DNA of 64,000 nt from UBA11475 sp902486425 (GCA_902486425.1 CABTOK010000007.1:381014-445013); one strand, 5' to 3'. Shown: positions 34,596-43,361, counted from the first letter of the stretch. A program made the numbers and translations. The notes: generated by a model from the letters alone, not told the origin.

Positions 34596-36200
34596 TTACA
34601 GGTTTTTGAATTTCTCCGTACCCTTCGTCATAATGTAATTTCTTGTAAAAAACAATATTATGCCGTATATTCCGAACAGCATCAGAAGATAAACCCACGC
34701 TGCTAAATACGAGCATAAAAACCAATATAAACCGCTGAGAGCCGCATTTAATACCATTCCGCCGAAGGTCGTTATAAATACAGGGAAACTCTGCTTTATA
34801 GGAACGGTCTCGTTAGTCCAGTTTACGTTAGCCTTTTTTATTCCGAAATATAAACCGAGATCGGCAGATAAATAGACGTACAAAACGGAATTTATAACCA
34901 CGAGTATCGTCTCCGGCGCGCCCGTCCCCGCTATTATCGGAAGCGAAACCGCAAGCATGACCGCCGGAACGATATTTATTATAACAGAAGCGGTCTCCTT
35001 TGCTATAAAAATATTTTTAATATCTACCGGAAGCGACTGCAAAATCCATATCGACCTGCCTTCGAGCGATACCGACGGCGCGGTATAACAGTCCATCGAA
35101 ACAATCGTGGAGATAATAAGAAAAATCACAACAGGAATAAAATCTTTAATAAACGGCAAGCTCTCTGTCAGTTCGTTTATAAGGAGCCTTATATCCGCGG
35201 ACTTTATTAGAGCCGCTATAAAAGCTATGAGCATTATTATAACGCCGAGTCCCGCATTCAGAATATACGTCGGAGACGAAAAGAATTTTCTGAATTCTTT
35301 TCCTACAAGCGAATTAAGCTCGCTTTTTGTTTTGAATTCATATTTTTTGCTCTTTTTACCGCCGGAATACGTATCGGACGTAACGGTTTTAAAAAACGAC
35401 TTTGAAATAACTACCACGCAAAGCGTTAAAAGAGCCGCGGTCATAGCGAAAAACAATAAAAAATACAAAGCGTTTCCGCACGAACCCAACGCAAGGCAGT
35501 ATATCGGATAAATCCACTTTACGAGCGAAACTATTTTTTCCTCGTACAAAGCGATTTCACCCAATATGTTATAAACTTTTACGTAAACAACGTAATAAAG
35601 CGCCATAAAAACAAGCGTTACTATGACCGTTACTAGCGTTTTGTTCTTTATTTTATTCGAGATTATCGCAACCAGAAGGCCTAAAACGGACGTCAAAACG
35701 GTTACGAACCCGGCAAGCAGGAACTGCATTATTATCGGGAACAACACCTGTAAAAAGTTCGGCGATACCGTTACCCAGTAACTGATGCACGAAGGCACCC
35801 ATACTACCGCCGAATATAAAAGACTCATTGCAAATACGCCGGTCATTCTTACGAATATTATTGCGGACGGCTTTATCGGCATAGATAACAGCGTATCGTT
35901 GTCTTTCGCTTTATAAAGGCTTGCGTAAGTGTTGAAAACGCTTCCGAAAGTTCCGAGCATAATCGCAAGTATAGAAATCAGAGCAAAGTATATCCACTCG
36001 CTGCCCTTTTTAGTAAGAAAAACTTTCGAAAGTCCTTCTGCCATAAAATAGAAAGTCGCACCTAAAAAGCAAAAAAGCAAAGTAAACATTATAACGGTAA
36101 AGGCAGTACCCGCCGCTCTGCGTCTTTTCCCCGTTTTTGCGTCGTAAAAATAATATTTGTTCAGTTCGGCGAACTGTTTTTTAAGCAAAGTTTTCAGCAC
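34596..36200 (-). CDS. ABC-2 type exporter permease, 12-helix form
   Basis: 534-residue membrane protein with about twelve hydrophobic segments and the repeated pattern of clostridial ABC exporters (two ABC-2-like halves joined by a cytoplasmic loop at about 280-305). It contains SMDCYTAPSVSLEGRSIWILQSLP, a segment characteristic of putative ABC exporters of this class. It begins 3 nt after the ATPase gene, with a GTG start, so the two form one transporter. The substrate is unknown; relatives are linked to bacteriocin or drug efflux only by annotation. Confidence 0.85.
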   Translation of the reverse strand: MLKTLLKKQFAELNKYYFYDAKTGKRRRAAGTAFTVIMFTLLFCFLGATFYFMAEGLSKVFLTKKGSEWIYFALISILAIMLGTFGSVFNTYASLYKAKDNDTLLSMPIKPSAIIFVRMTGVFAMSLLYSAVVWVPSCISYWVTVSPNFLQVLFPIIMQFLLAGFVTVLTSVLGLLVAIISNKIKNKTLVTVIVTLVFMALYYVVYVKVYNILGEIALYEEKIVSLVKWIYPIYCLALGSCGNALYFLLFFAMTAALLTLCVVVISKSFFKTVTSDTYSGGKKSKKYEFKTKSELNSLVGKEFRKFFSSPTYILNAGLGVIIMLIAFIAALIKSADIRLLINELTESLPFIKDFIPVVIFLIISTIVSMDCYTAPSVSLEGRSIWILQSLPVDIKNIFIAKETASVIINIVPAVMLAVSLPIIAGTGAPETILVVINSVLYVYLSADLGLYFGIKKANVNWTNETVPIKQSFPVFITTFGGMVLNAALSGLYWFLCSYLAAWVYLLMLFGIYGIILFFTRNYIMTKGTEKFKNL

Positions 36201-36203
36201 GGC

Positions 36204-36908
36204 TCAGTTCTCCATTTCAAGGAATGCGGTTTCCAGCGTTTTATCGCCTTTTACTTCTTCAACTGTTCCCGATTTTATAAGCTTACCCTTTTTAATTATC
36301 GCAACTTTGTCGCAAAGTCTTTCGGCAACTTCCAGAACGTGCGTCGAAAAGAAAATTATTCCGCCGTTATCGCAATGTTCGCGCATCATTTCTTTCAGCT
36401 TATGCGAAGATTCGGGATCGAGTCCGACGAAAGGCTCGTCCATCACTATGAGTTCGGGATTATGAATCCACGCCGAAATAATGGCGATTTTTTGCTTCAT
36501 TCCGTGCGAGTACGACGAAAGAGCGGCGTTCAAATCGTCGTAAATCGCAAATTTATTCGCATAGTATTCGATTTTTTGCTTTCTTTCGCTTGACGGAACC
36601 TTAAAAATATCCGCAATAAAATTAAGGTATTGATTCCCCGTCATATAATCGTATAAATCTGGATTATCCGGAATATATGCGATTTTTCTCTTAAAAGCCA
36701 GCGGGTCTTTTTTAATATCCGTTCCTCCGAGAACAATTTCTCCTTCGTCGAATTTTAAAATACCGACAAGACTTTTAATAGTAGTGGTTTTACCGGCGCC
36801 GTTAGGTCCGATAAAACCGTAAATTTCGCCGCCGTTTATCTCTAAGCTCAAGTTGTCCACTGCTTTTTTATCACCGTAATTTTTAGTTAAATTCTTTATT
36901 TCGAGCAT
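36204..36908 (-). CDS. ABC transporter ATP-binding protein
   Basis: 234-residue ATPase powering the adjacent 12-helix exporter. Walker A GPNGAGKTTTIKSL at about 35-48, signature LSSYSHGMKQKIAI (the canonical LSGGQ is degenerate, as in many ABC-2 exporters), Walker B LIVMDEPFVGLD and H-loop FFSTHV are all visible. ATG 36908 opens with the conserved MLEIKNLTKNYG; a GTG three codons upstream is possible. Neither has a clear Shine-Dalgarno sequence. The gene has a consensus promoter of its own. Confidence 0.92.
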   Translation of the reverse strand: MLEIKNLTKNYGDKKAVDNLSLEINGGEIYGFIGPNGAGKTTTIKSLVGILKFDEGEIVLGGTDIKKDPLAFKRKIAYIPDNPDLYDYMTGNQYLNFIADIFKVPSSERKQKIEYYANKFAIYDDLNAALSSYSHGMKQKIAIISAWIHNPELIVMDEPFVGLDPESSHKLKEMMREHCDNGGIIFFSTHVLEVAERLCDKVAIIKKGKLIKSGTVEEVKGDKTLETAFLEMEN

Positions 36909-36972
36909 AAATTTCACACAGGCATCACATAAGCAACGCCATTATTTTAACCGCCTTTATTTTTTTGATTTA

Positions 36973-37001
36973 ATTATAATGCGTTTTTTATATTTTGTCA
37001 A
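36973..37001 (-). promoter_or_regulatory. Consensus promoter of the ABC exporter operon
   Basis: TTGACA (36996-37001 on the complement), 17-bp spacer, TATAAT (36973-36978). The leader would be about 58 nt and contains a five-codon frame, ATGGCGTTGCTTATGTGA, shortly before the gene. Confidence 0.8.
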
Positions 37002-37022
37002 TGAGCGATATAAATAGAATAT

Positions 37023-38768
37023 TTATTCGTAAGGCTTAACGTTTTTAAGATTTATTATGCCGTTGAAAATCTCCTTTGCGTACGGAGCTGCCACCGTCGA
37101 ACCGTAATACTGTCCGTAAGGCTCGTCTACTATGAATAAAACAAGATACTTCGGAGCATCCGACGGAAAAAAACCTATAAAAGACGAAACGTACTTGCCG
37201 CTCGCGATTTTTCCGTTTTCGAATTTTTGTGCAGTGCCGGTCTTCCCAGCAATTTTATAGCCTTCGATATAAGCGTTTTTCGCACCTCCGTCCTTAGCCA
37301 CACTTTCGAGCATGTACGAAATAGTTGCCGACACTTTTTTATCCACGGTTTTTCTTACAATAGTCGGATTTTTTATTTCAACCGTTTTACCGTCAGACGA
37401 ATATACTTCCGACAAAAAATACGGTTTATAATAATATCCGCCGTTCACTGCGGATGAAACCGCCGCCGCAAGCTGAAGCGGAGTTACCGCAACGCTTTGA
37501 CCGAAGCCTATTCTCGCAATATCTACATTCTTTACCGAAGATTCCGGCATCAACATACCGTGAGCTTCGCCTGTAAAGTCGATTCCGGTAGTCTCGCCGA
37601 AACCGAACATATTTATGTACTTATACATGGTATTTTTACCGAGAGAACACGCTATATCCACAAAAATCGGATTACAACTGTTTTTCAGCGCGCCTTCGAG
37701 AGTAAGAGCGGCGTGCTTTCCGTTCTTATGATCGCTCCAGCACTTTACTCTTGTTCCGTCGATATAACGATACCTTGAAGAATTAAATATTTTCGACGTC
37801 GAAAAAGCTTTTTGGTTTCCCTTGTAAAATTCCGCTATATCGGCAGTCGCGGTAAATATCTTGAAAGTAGAACCGGGCTCATACACGTCGCTTACTATCG
37901 TATTGCGGCTGAGTTTTAACAAACTTTCGGTGTCGTCTCTCGGTACGTTATTCAGATCGAAAGAAGGCGCTATCGCCATCGCCCTTATAGCCCCCGACGA
38001 CGGATCCATAACTACGCACTTTACCGATTTCGCCCTTGTTACCGTATACGCTTCTTTAACGGCGGCTTCGGCAACCTGCTGCACGCCGTAGTCTATCGTG
38101 AGCTTTATGTTAAGCCCGTCGGTCGCAGGAATATACGAAGCCGACGAACCTTCGATTTCGATACCGACTATATCAGTTTCGTATAAAATTTCGCCGTCTT
38201 TACCCTTAAGCAAATCGTCGTAATAAAGTTCGAGTCCCGATTGTCCTTTGCCGTCGGTCGACGTAAATCCGAGAACCTGGGACAAAAATTCACCGTAAGG
38301 ATAAACTCTCGTATTGTCTCTCGAATAATAAACTCCGCTTATAAAATCGGAATAAGTTAAAAGCTTATCTATCTTTTCTTTGTCTATATGCTTTTTTATC
38401 GTCACTTCGGAAGAAGTCGTTTTTGTAAGCCTTCCGTAAATTTTGTCTTTATCGGCGTCAAGGCACTCCGATAAAATTCCCGATAATCTTTCTACATCCT
38501 TTACAGCCTTTTTCCGCACGAATACGGTATAAGTATCGTCGTTTTCCGCAAGAACAACACCGTTTACGTCGGTTATAAGACCGCGTTTTGCAGTAAGCGG
38601 AATTTCCCTCGTCCATTGATCTATCGCCTTTTCCCTTAACGATTTGCCCGAAACGACCTGCACGTAAAAAAGCCGTCCGAGAACGGTTATAAACAAAAAT
38701 AAAACAGCGAGAGTAATCGCAAAAAATCTCCGCCGTAAAAGCGACACCGAATATTCTTCAGAAGACAT
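37023..38768 (-). CDS. Class B penicillin-binding protein (FtsI/SpoVD family)
   Basis: Septal transpeptidase that cross-links peptidoglycan outside the membrane. The 581 residues have a short cytoplasmic tail, one transmembrane helix (about 12-38), a dimerisation/pedestal domain with RGLITDVNGVVLA, and a transpeptidase domain with the active-site Ser300 in SxxK (EPGSTFKIF), SxN as SCN at 364-366 and KTG in IAGKTGTAQK at about 506. There are no C-terminal PASTA domains, which separates it from B. subtilis PbpB and SpoVD. It lies behind ftsL-like but a terminator intervenes; a TATAAT-like box at about 38820 suggests its own promoter. Confidence 0.94.
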   Translation of the reverse strand: MSSEEYSVSLLRRRFFAITLAVLFLFITVLGRLFYVQVVSGKSLREKAIDQWTREIPLTAKRGLITDVNGVVLAENDDTYTVFVRKKAVKDVERLSGILSECLDADKDKIYGRLTKTTSSEVTIKKHIDKEKIDKLLTYSDFISGVYYSRDNTRVYPYGEFLSQVLGFTSTDGKGQSGLELYYDDLLKGKDGEILYETDIVGIEIEGSSASYIPATDGLNIKLTIDYGVQQVAEAAVKEAYTVTRAKSVKCVVMDPSSGAIRAMAIAPSFDLNNVPRDDTESLLKLSRNTIVSDVYEPGSTFKIFTATADIAEFYKGNQKAFSTSKIFNSSRYRYIDGTRVKCWSDHKNGKHAALTLEGALKNSCNPIFVDIACSLGKNTMYKYINMFGFGETTGIDFTGEAHGMLMPESSVKNVDIARIGFGQSVAVTPLQLAAAVSSAVNGGYYYKPYFLSEVYSSDGKTVEIKNPTIVRKTVDKKVSATISYMLESVAKDGGAKNAYIEGYKIAGKTGTAQKFENGKIASGKYVSSFIGFFPSDAPKYLVLFIVDEPYGQYYGSTVAAPYAKEIFNGIINLKNVKPYE

Positions 38769-38897
38769 TTACTACCTTACGAACCGACAACCTACGGCTC
38801 ACCCTATAAGTATATTCGGCTTATTATATTAAAAAAAATAAAACATTATTCCGTTCTCATAAAAATATTAGGTTATTACATGACTTTTATATAACGC

Positions 38898-38933
38898 AAA
38901 AAGAACCGACGGGATAACCCGGCGGTCCTTTTT
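38898..38933. terminator. Terminator between ftsL-like gene and PBP gene
   Basis: AAAAAGGACCG-C-CGGG-TTAT-CCCG-T-CGGTTCTTTTT on the minus strand: an 11-bp stem with one internal mismatch and flanking A- and T-runs. It separates mraZ-rsmH-ftsL from the PBP gene. Confidence 0.75.
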
Positions 38934-38970
38934 AAGAAGGGTAAGGTGTAATCAAATTAAGTCGGTACGA

Positions 38971-39585
38971 TTATTTTACCATTTCGTACTCGTTTTCGGC
39001 TACTTTTTTGACGTAGTCTTCGGAATTAACGTTATCGACTTCGCCCATAACTCTTTCGTATTCGGACTGAAGGTCGTTAACTCTTTCGCGGCGTTCGGTC
39101 GCAGAATCGTTAAGATTGTTGATAATTCCTGTATTTACGATAATCAAAGCCATGATTATCGAAACAAGCGCGCAATAAGCCACGATAAGAAGTTTTCCTA
39201 TCGGCTTTACGCTTTTAGAAGAAGAAACGTCGATATCCTTTTCAAAATCTTCGATTTCCTCGTTGTCTTCAAACTGCATGGTAGTACTCGAAGGAAGAAG
39301 GTCGTCTTTGGTGAGCTGCATGCCGTCAGCGTCGGATATCATTTTATCGAGAGTATCCTCTACCGAAACTTTTTCTTCTTTATTGTTCTTTTCTACCGTA
39401 TACTGCTCGTAATTAAGGAGTCTGTCAAGACATCTCGACTTTCTTTCTTTAAGTTCGGCTTCGGTTTCGTTCGCTTTCGCTTCTTCGATTATATCGAATG
39501 CCGATACCGTGTTATCTCTGTCAAGAACCATCGTATCGGAATCATATCTTTTATCTGACGTTTCGTTACGCTTAAAAGTTAACAT
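38971..39585 (-). CDS. ftsL: FtsL-like divisome protein with long acidic cytoplasmic region
   Basis: 204-residue bitopic protein in the ftsL position between rsmH and the PBP gene. Residues 1-130 are hydrophilic and rich in Asp, Glu, Lys and Ser with no hydrophobic core; one transmembrane helix follows (about 131-151), then a short extracytoplasmic coiled coil (ATERRERVNDLQSEYERVMGE) ending NEYEMVK. The helix plus coiled coil is the FtsL plan, but FtsL proteins are normally about 100-120 residues with a short tail. The call rests on layout and synteny. ATG 39585 has AAGGAG and overlaps rsmH by 14 nt. Confidence 0.72.
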   Translation of the reverse strand: MLTFKRNETSDKRYDSDTMVLDRDNTVSAFDIIEEAKANETEAELKERKSRCLDRLLNYEQYTVEKNNKEEKVSVEDTLDKMISDADGMQLTKDDLLPSSTTMQFEDNEEIEDFEKDIDVSSSKSVKPIGKLLIVAYCALVSIIMALIIVNTGIINNLNDSATERRERVNDLQSEYERVMGEVDNVNSEDYVKKVAENEYEMVK

Positions 39586-40537
39586 GTTTTTTCTCCTTAA
39601 ATACTCTTTCCGCAATTCTTAATTTTGCGCTTTTCGATCTTGAGTTTTCCCCTAATTCTTTTTCTGACGCCAAGATCGGATGTTTTGTTATTATTTCAAC
39701 TTCCTGTGTCTTATCGCAAGTGCATATCGGCGAATGTTTGTCGCATATGCAGTCGCATTCGAGTTCCTTAAATGCGTTCTTTACGAGTCTGTCTTCGAGC
39801 GAATGAAATGTTAAAATAACTATTCTACCGCCGTTTTTAAGACTTCTCGCCATACAAAGAACAGTTTCTTTAAGTTCGTCGAGTTCCCCGTTTACTTCTA
39901 TTCTTATTGCCTGATAAACTCTCTTTGACGGATGACCGTCCTGCTGAAATTTTTTCGGGATTGTTTCCCTTATTATTCTGTTGAGTTCTCCGCAGGTGTT
40001 TATAGAAGCGTTCTTTCTTTCCGAAACGATCTTTTTAGCGATCTGTTTCGAAAACTTTTCTTCCCCGTATTCCGTGAAAATTCTTGCGAGTTTTTCTTCC
40101 GGATAACCGTTTACCACGTCTTTTGCCGAAAAACTTTGAACCGGATCCATTCTCATATCGAGTTGTTCGTCTTCCGCCATGTACGAGAATCCCCGACTCT
40201 TGTCGTCCAGCTGGAAACTCGAAACCCCGAGATCCAGAAGTATTCCGTCAAAGGCGTCTATGTTAAGCTTTTCTTTTATTTTAGCAAAATCTTTGAAATT
40301 GTCTTTTATAAGCGTATATCTTCCCGAAAACTCTTTAAGTTTTTCGTCCGCTCTTTTCAAAGCGTAGTCGTCAAGGTCGGTTGCTACAAGCTTTCCGTCC
40401 GGTGCGGTTCTTTTTAATATCTCGTAAGAATGTCCTGCACCGCCTAAGGTTCCGTCAAAATATATTCCGCCGTTTTTCAGTTTAAGTCCGTCCATGCACT
40501 CTTCGAGCATTACGGAATAATGATTAAGTCCGTCCAT
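39572..40537 (-). CDS. rsmH: 16S rRNA (cytosine1402-N4)-methyltransferase
   Basis: Rossmann-fold SAM-dependent enzyme (MraW) that N4-methylates C1402 in the ribosomal decoding centre. The 321 residues start HYSVMLEECMDGL, followed by the SAM loop YFDGTLGGAGHSYEIL, the DLGVSSFQLDDKSRGFSY motif with the catalytic region, the helical insert, and the C-terminal FHSLEDRLVKNAF. Normal length. It sits second in dcw, behind mraZ, and its last 14 nt overlap the ftsL-like gene. Confidence 0.97.
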   Translation of the reverse strand: MDGLNHYSVMLEECMDGLKLKNGGIYFDGTLGGAGHSYEILKRTAPDGKLVATDLDDYALKRADEKLKEFSGRYTLIKDNFKDFAKIKEKLNIDAFDGILLDLGVSSFQLDDKSRGFSYMAEDEQLDMRMDPVQSFSAKDVVNGYPEEKLARIFTEYGEEKFSKQIAKKIVSERKNASINTCGELNRIIRETIPKKFQQDGHPSKRVYQAIRIEVNGELDELKETVLCMARSLKNGGRIVILTFHSLEDRLVKNAFKELECDCICDKHSPICTCDKTQEVEIITKHPILASEKELGENSRSKSAKLRIAERVFKEKKHVNF

Positions 40538-40546
40538 AGCGCATCC

Positions 40547-40993
40547 TTACAGATCTGCGCCTTCGAATACAGAGTCGAGTTCTTCGAGCTGTTCGTCGAG
40601 ACCGTTTATATCCATATCGGACATATATTCGTTCCAGACTTCTTCGCTCCAGATTTCGATGCCGTTGACGTTTCTGAGTATTATAAGGTTTTTGTCGAGT
40701 TTGGCGAACTTTCTTAAGTTTTCGGGAATAAGGATTCTGCCCTGCTTGTCCTCTTCCGCTTCCCAAAGATTGGAAACGAAGAATCTTATTACCTTTTGGG
40801 CTTTAGCGTTGAATCTCGAAACTTTTGAGAACTTATTAAGCAGCTCGTCCGTTTCCGCCTTGCTCATTACCGAAAGACATCCGCCGGCCGCGCAGGTTAT
40901 CGAATAACCGTCGCCCAAGCCTTCGCGAAGTTTTGCGGGGATACGCATTCTGTTTTTTGCGTCAAGCTGATGCTTGTAAAGTCTTTCGTTCAA
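40547..40993 (-). CDS. mraZ: Transcriptional regulator MraZ
   Basis: 148-residue DNA-binding protein with two SpoVT/AbrB-like halves, each ending in the conserved DxxxR pattern (LDAKNRMRIPAKLRE and EDKQGRILIPENLRK). MraZ proteins form ring-shaped oligomers, bind repeats in front of their own gene and adjust dcw transcription. I chose the TTG start at 40993, eight nt behind an AAGGGGGGG ribosome site, giving the conserved MNERLYKHQLD N-terminus; a longer frame from 41056 would run through the promoter. First gene of the dcw cluster. Confidence 0.94.
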   Translation of the reverse strand: MNERLYKHQLDAKNRMRIPAKLREGLGDGYSITCAAGGCLSVMSKAETDELLNKFSKVSRFNAKAQKVIRFFVSNLWEAEEDKQGRILIPENLRKFAKLDKNLIILRNVNGIEIWSEEVWNEYMSDMDINGLDEQLEELDSVFEGADL

Positions 40994-41023
40994 AACTTTT
41001 ACCCCCCCTTCAATCGTACTTTC

Positions 41024-41057
41024 ATTATACTTAAAATTTTGACCACTGTCAACCACT
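41024..41057 (-). promoter_or_regulatory. mraZ promoter with two MraZ-box-like repeats
   Basis: Perfect promoter on the minus strand: TTGACA (41047-41052), 17-bp spacer, TATAAT (41024-41029). Two direct copies of AGTGGT (complement ACCACT at 41042-41047 and 41052-41057), spaced 10 bp, overlap the -35. Direct repeats at a one-turn period in this place match known MraZ binding sites. Confidence 0.8.
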
Positions 41058-41102
41058 TTTTAAAAAAATTTTAGTATAAAATAAAAAATTTTTTGTCGTA
41101 TT

Positions 41103-41813
41103 TTATTCAGTAAACCACTTATCAAACATACGTTCGTTTTTGTCCGTATCCTCTCCTATGAATAAAACCTTGTTATTACTTGATGATTTTTCATTTTTGA
41201 CTAAATCCGGATAATATTTTATCGCTTTTACAAGATCGTTTTCTCCGTCTGTGATTTTATTTGGTCGCAGGTGGTTTGCTATCCCAATTTTTACAAAATA
41301 ATAGTGTGTACATCCCAAAATCACAGTTTCGTACCGCTCTGTTATTCCTTTTAAAAAAGGTTTTACGTCTATTACTTCCGCAGATAACGGATCTCCCTCT
41401 ATTTTTTCGACCAGTCCTTTTACCGGATAAACCTTAAAACCGTTTACGCCTGAGTATTTACGATAACGTTTTGCCGTCGCCTCGGTACACAAAAGCAGAG
41501 TTTTGCTTTCTGACAGTTCTTTTTCTGCCGGCGGACATATCCCAAAAACGGGAACCGGCAGAATTTTGCCCAAAGTACTCCCCGCAACCGTACTTGCCGT
41601 ATTACAGGCAATGACTATCGCGTCCGCATTATAAGACAAAAGCCTATTCGCGGCAGAAAGAGAAAGTTTTATTATGTCTCTGTCGCTCTTGTTTCCGTAG
41701 GGAGCATTTTTATTATCGCCGTAATATATGAATTCCGCGTTTTTAAATTCTCTCGCAAGTCTTATAAGAACGGATATTCCGCCGATACCGCTGTCAAAAA
41801 CTCCTATCCTCAT
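41103..41813 (-). CDS. murI: Glutamate racemase
   Basis: Cofactor-independent racemase making D-glutamate for MurD. The 236 residues have the N-terminal IGVFDSGIGGISVL, the first catalytic Cys in VIACNTASTVA at about 70, and the second in VILGCTHYYF at about 166. B. subtilis RacE is about 270 residues, so this is on the short side but both active-site cysteines are present. It lies immediately upstream of the mraZ promoter, on the same strand, a sensible place for a peptidoglycan precursor enzyme. Confidence 0.93.
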   Translation of the reverse strand: MRIGVFDSGIGGISVLIRLAREFKNAEFIYYGDNKNAPYGNKSDRDIIKLSLSAANRLLSYNADAIVIACNTASTVAGSTLGKILPVPVFGICPPAEKELSESKTLLLCTEATAKRYRKYSGVNGFKVYPVKGLVEKIEGDPLSAEVIDVKPFLKGITERYETVILGCTHYYFVKIGIANHLRPNKITDGENDLVKAIKYYPDLVKNEKSSSNNKVLFIGEDTDKNERMFDKWFTE

Positions 41814-41930
41814 TTTTACCGCCTTTTATCTTTTATACTATAAAAATTAAGTTATAATCTATATAATATATTCGATAATCATATAAATTGTTTTAGCATA
41901 ACAAATTTATCGAATTTATTAAAAATATAG

Positions 41931-41959
41931 TTGCCAAAGATATAAAATTATGCTAAAAT
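41931..41959 (+). promoter_or_regulatory. Promoter of rpsT
   Basis: TTGCCA (41931-41936), 17-bp spacer, TAAAAT (41954-41959), with AAGGAG (41988-41993) before the ATG. Confidence 0.75.
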
Positions 41960-42000
41960 AAGCAAAGAACTAAAAAGATATTTCTTCAAGGAGATTATAA

Positions 42001-42258
42001 ATGCCTAATATTAAATCCGCTAAAAAACGCGTACTCGTATCAAACAAAAAAACAGCTCAGAACAAAATGATTAAAAACGAAGTTAAGACCTACGTCAAAA
42101 AGGTCGAACTTCTCGTAAGCGAAGGTAAAACCGAAGAAGCTAAGTTAGCTTTGAACGAAACCTTCTCCGTTATCGACTCCGCTGTCTCGAAGGGTGTTTT
42201 ACACAGAAACAACGCGGCTAATAAAAAAGCCAAGCTTTCCAAAAAAGTTAACGGTTAA
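42001..42258 (+). CDS. rpsT: 30S ribosomal protein S20
   Basis: 85-residue very basic protein that binds 16S rRNA early in small-subunit assembly. It starts MPNIKSAKKRVLVS and ends in LHRNNAANKKAKLSKKVNG, the standard S20 helical bundle with the conserved NxAxxKKAKL tail. Length matches bacterial S20 (about 85-88). It is a single plus-strand gene with its own promoter and terminator, as in many Firmicutes. Confidence 0.97.
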   Translation: MPNIKSAKKRVLVSNKKTAQNKMIKNEVKTYVKKVELLVSEGKTEEAKLALNETFSVIDSAVSKGVLHRNNAANKKAKLSKKVNG

Positions 42259-42289
42259 TTCTTCTCGAGTTTAATATCGACGTGAATAA

Positions 42290-42314
42290 GCCCGACTTCG
42301 GTCGGGCATTTTTT
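42290..42314 (+). terminator. Terminator of rpsT
   Basis: GCCCGAC-TTCG-GTCGGGC, a 7-bp stem closed by a stable UUCG tetraloop, followed by a T-run. Confidence 0.9.
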
Positions 42315-42374
42315 CGTTCTCTTTTTTTACTTTAAAAAATCAGTTTTTAATGCGACTTATTTTATTATCGTACG

Positions 42375-42414
42375 AAAAAAAGAACTCACCGGAAAAAAAG
42401 GTGCGTTCTTTTTT
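42375..42414 (-). terminator. Terminator of lgt
   Basis: AAAAAAGAAC-x-CACC stem with the matching GGTG-x-GTTCTTTTTT and an A/G-rich loop; 23 nt beyond the lgt stop. Confidence 0.75.
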
Positions 42415-42437
42415 CATCTGATTTATGCAAGATCCTT

Positions 42438-43307
42438 TTATTTTATCTGTTTATTCTCATTATCTTCTCTATCAATCGGCGGAAGACAAATCGGATATTT
42501 TTTGATTTTATAAACTATTATAAGAGCAACTGCGATTCCTATAAAAACAAAAGATTGCCATTGCGACGGCGTAAGTCCCGTAGTTCCGCCCCTGTAATCG
42601 GTCCTGAAAAATTCTATTATAAATCTCCATACGCCGTAAGCGATAAGATAAACGATCATAGTGCAGTTAAAGCGTTTTTTGAAATAGAAAAACGTTAAAA
42701 TTCCCGCAAGAACGAATAAAAATATCGCCTCGTAAAGCTGAGTTGGAACGTAATATCCCCATTTCGTAACATATTCGCCGAGAGCTTCGTTATAAACGGT
42801 TCCTTGCATATACAATCCGCCGGCAACCGGATCGGGACCGAGATACGCCCCGTGACAGCACCCTGCGAAAAGACATCCTATTCTTCCGAAACCGTGCGCA
42901 ACAGTTATCCCTATCGGCGCGAATCTGAATAATTCGTTAAAATATTTAACGTGTATATTATCCTTTTTCTTAAAAATAAAATATCCTATTCCAAAATAAA
43001 TAGCGATGAACGCCGCCGCGCCGCCCGCTATGCCGCCCATTGCCGTTATACTTCCGGTGATTTTGAACCCTGCAGACGGATTTGCTATATAGTCGTAAAG
43101 CGCCTGAAAAAGCATCGCACTCAGAAAGCCGAGTATTATAGCGAAAATAGCCGTAAAATATATAAAGTCCTGCACGTCCGACGGGACCTTGTTAAGCGTT
43201 AAAAATCTGAACAGCAGTATTATACAGGCGAGTATTCCCACGGCTATGCATATGCCGTAAAGATGCACGCCCTTGCCGAATAATTCGAATAATGGTTGCG
43301 GATGCAT
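42438..43307 (-). CDS. lgt: Prolipoprotein diacylglyceryl transferase
   Basis: Seven-helix membrane enzyme that transfers diacylglycerol from phosphatidylglycerol to the lipobox Cys of prelipoproteins. The 289 residues show the Firmicutes variant of the signature, HGFGRIGCLFAGCCHG, at about 150, and the C-terminal FRTDYRGGTTGLTPSQWQS that carries the second conserved block. The Cys-rich GCLFAGCC form is common in Clostridia. GAGGAC precedes the ATG. It follows nrdR on the same strand. Confidence 0.93.
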   Translation of the reverse strand: MHPQPLFELFGKGVHLYGICIAVGILACIILLFRFLTLNKVPSDVQDFIYFTAIFAIILGFLSAMLFQALYDYIANPSAGFKITGSITAMGGIAGGAAAFIAIYFGIGYFIFKKKDNIHVKYFNELFRFAPIGITVAHGFGRIGCLFAGCCHGAYLGPDPVAGGLYMQGTVYNEALGEYVTKWGYYVPTQLYEAIFLFVLAGILTFFYFKKRFNCTMIVYLIAYGVWRFIIEFFRTDYRGGTTGLTPSQWQSFVFIGIAVALIIVYKIKKYPICLPPIDREDNENKQIK

Positions 43308-43361
43308 AAAAGTCCTCTTATATTAGCTGTTTTATAATATTTTAATAAATGCTTTTGAATA

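Noticed and set aside
36918..36960. Five-codon frame in the ABC exporter leader as a regulatory uORF
   Set aside because: No ribosome site and no attenuator structure were found around it, so it is probably chance.
40994..41056. N-terminal extension of mraZ
   Set aside because: It would read through the -10 box and the ribosome site; the conserved MraZ N-terminus starts at the TTG.
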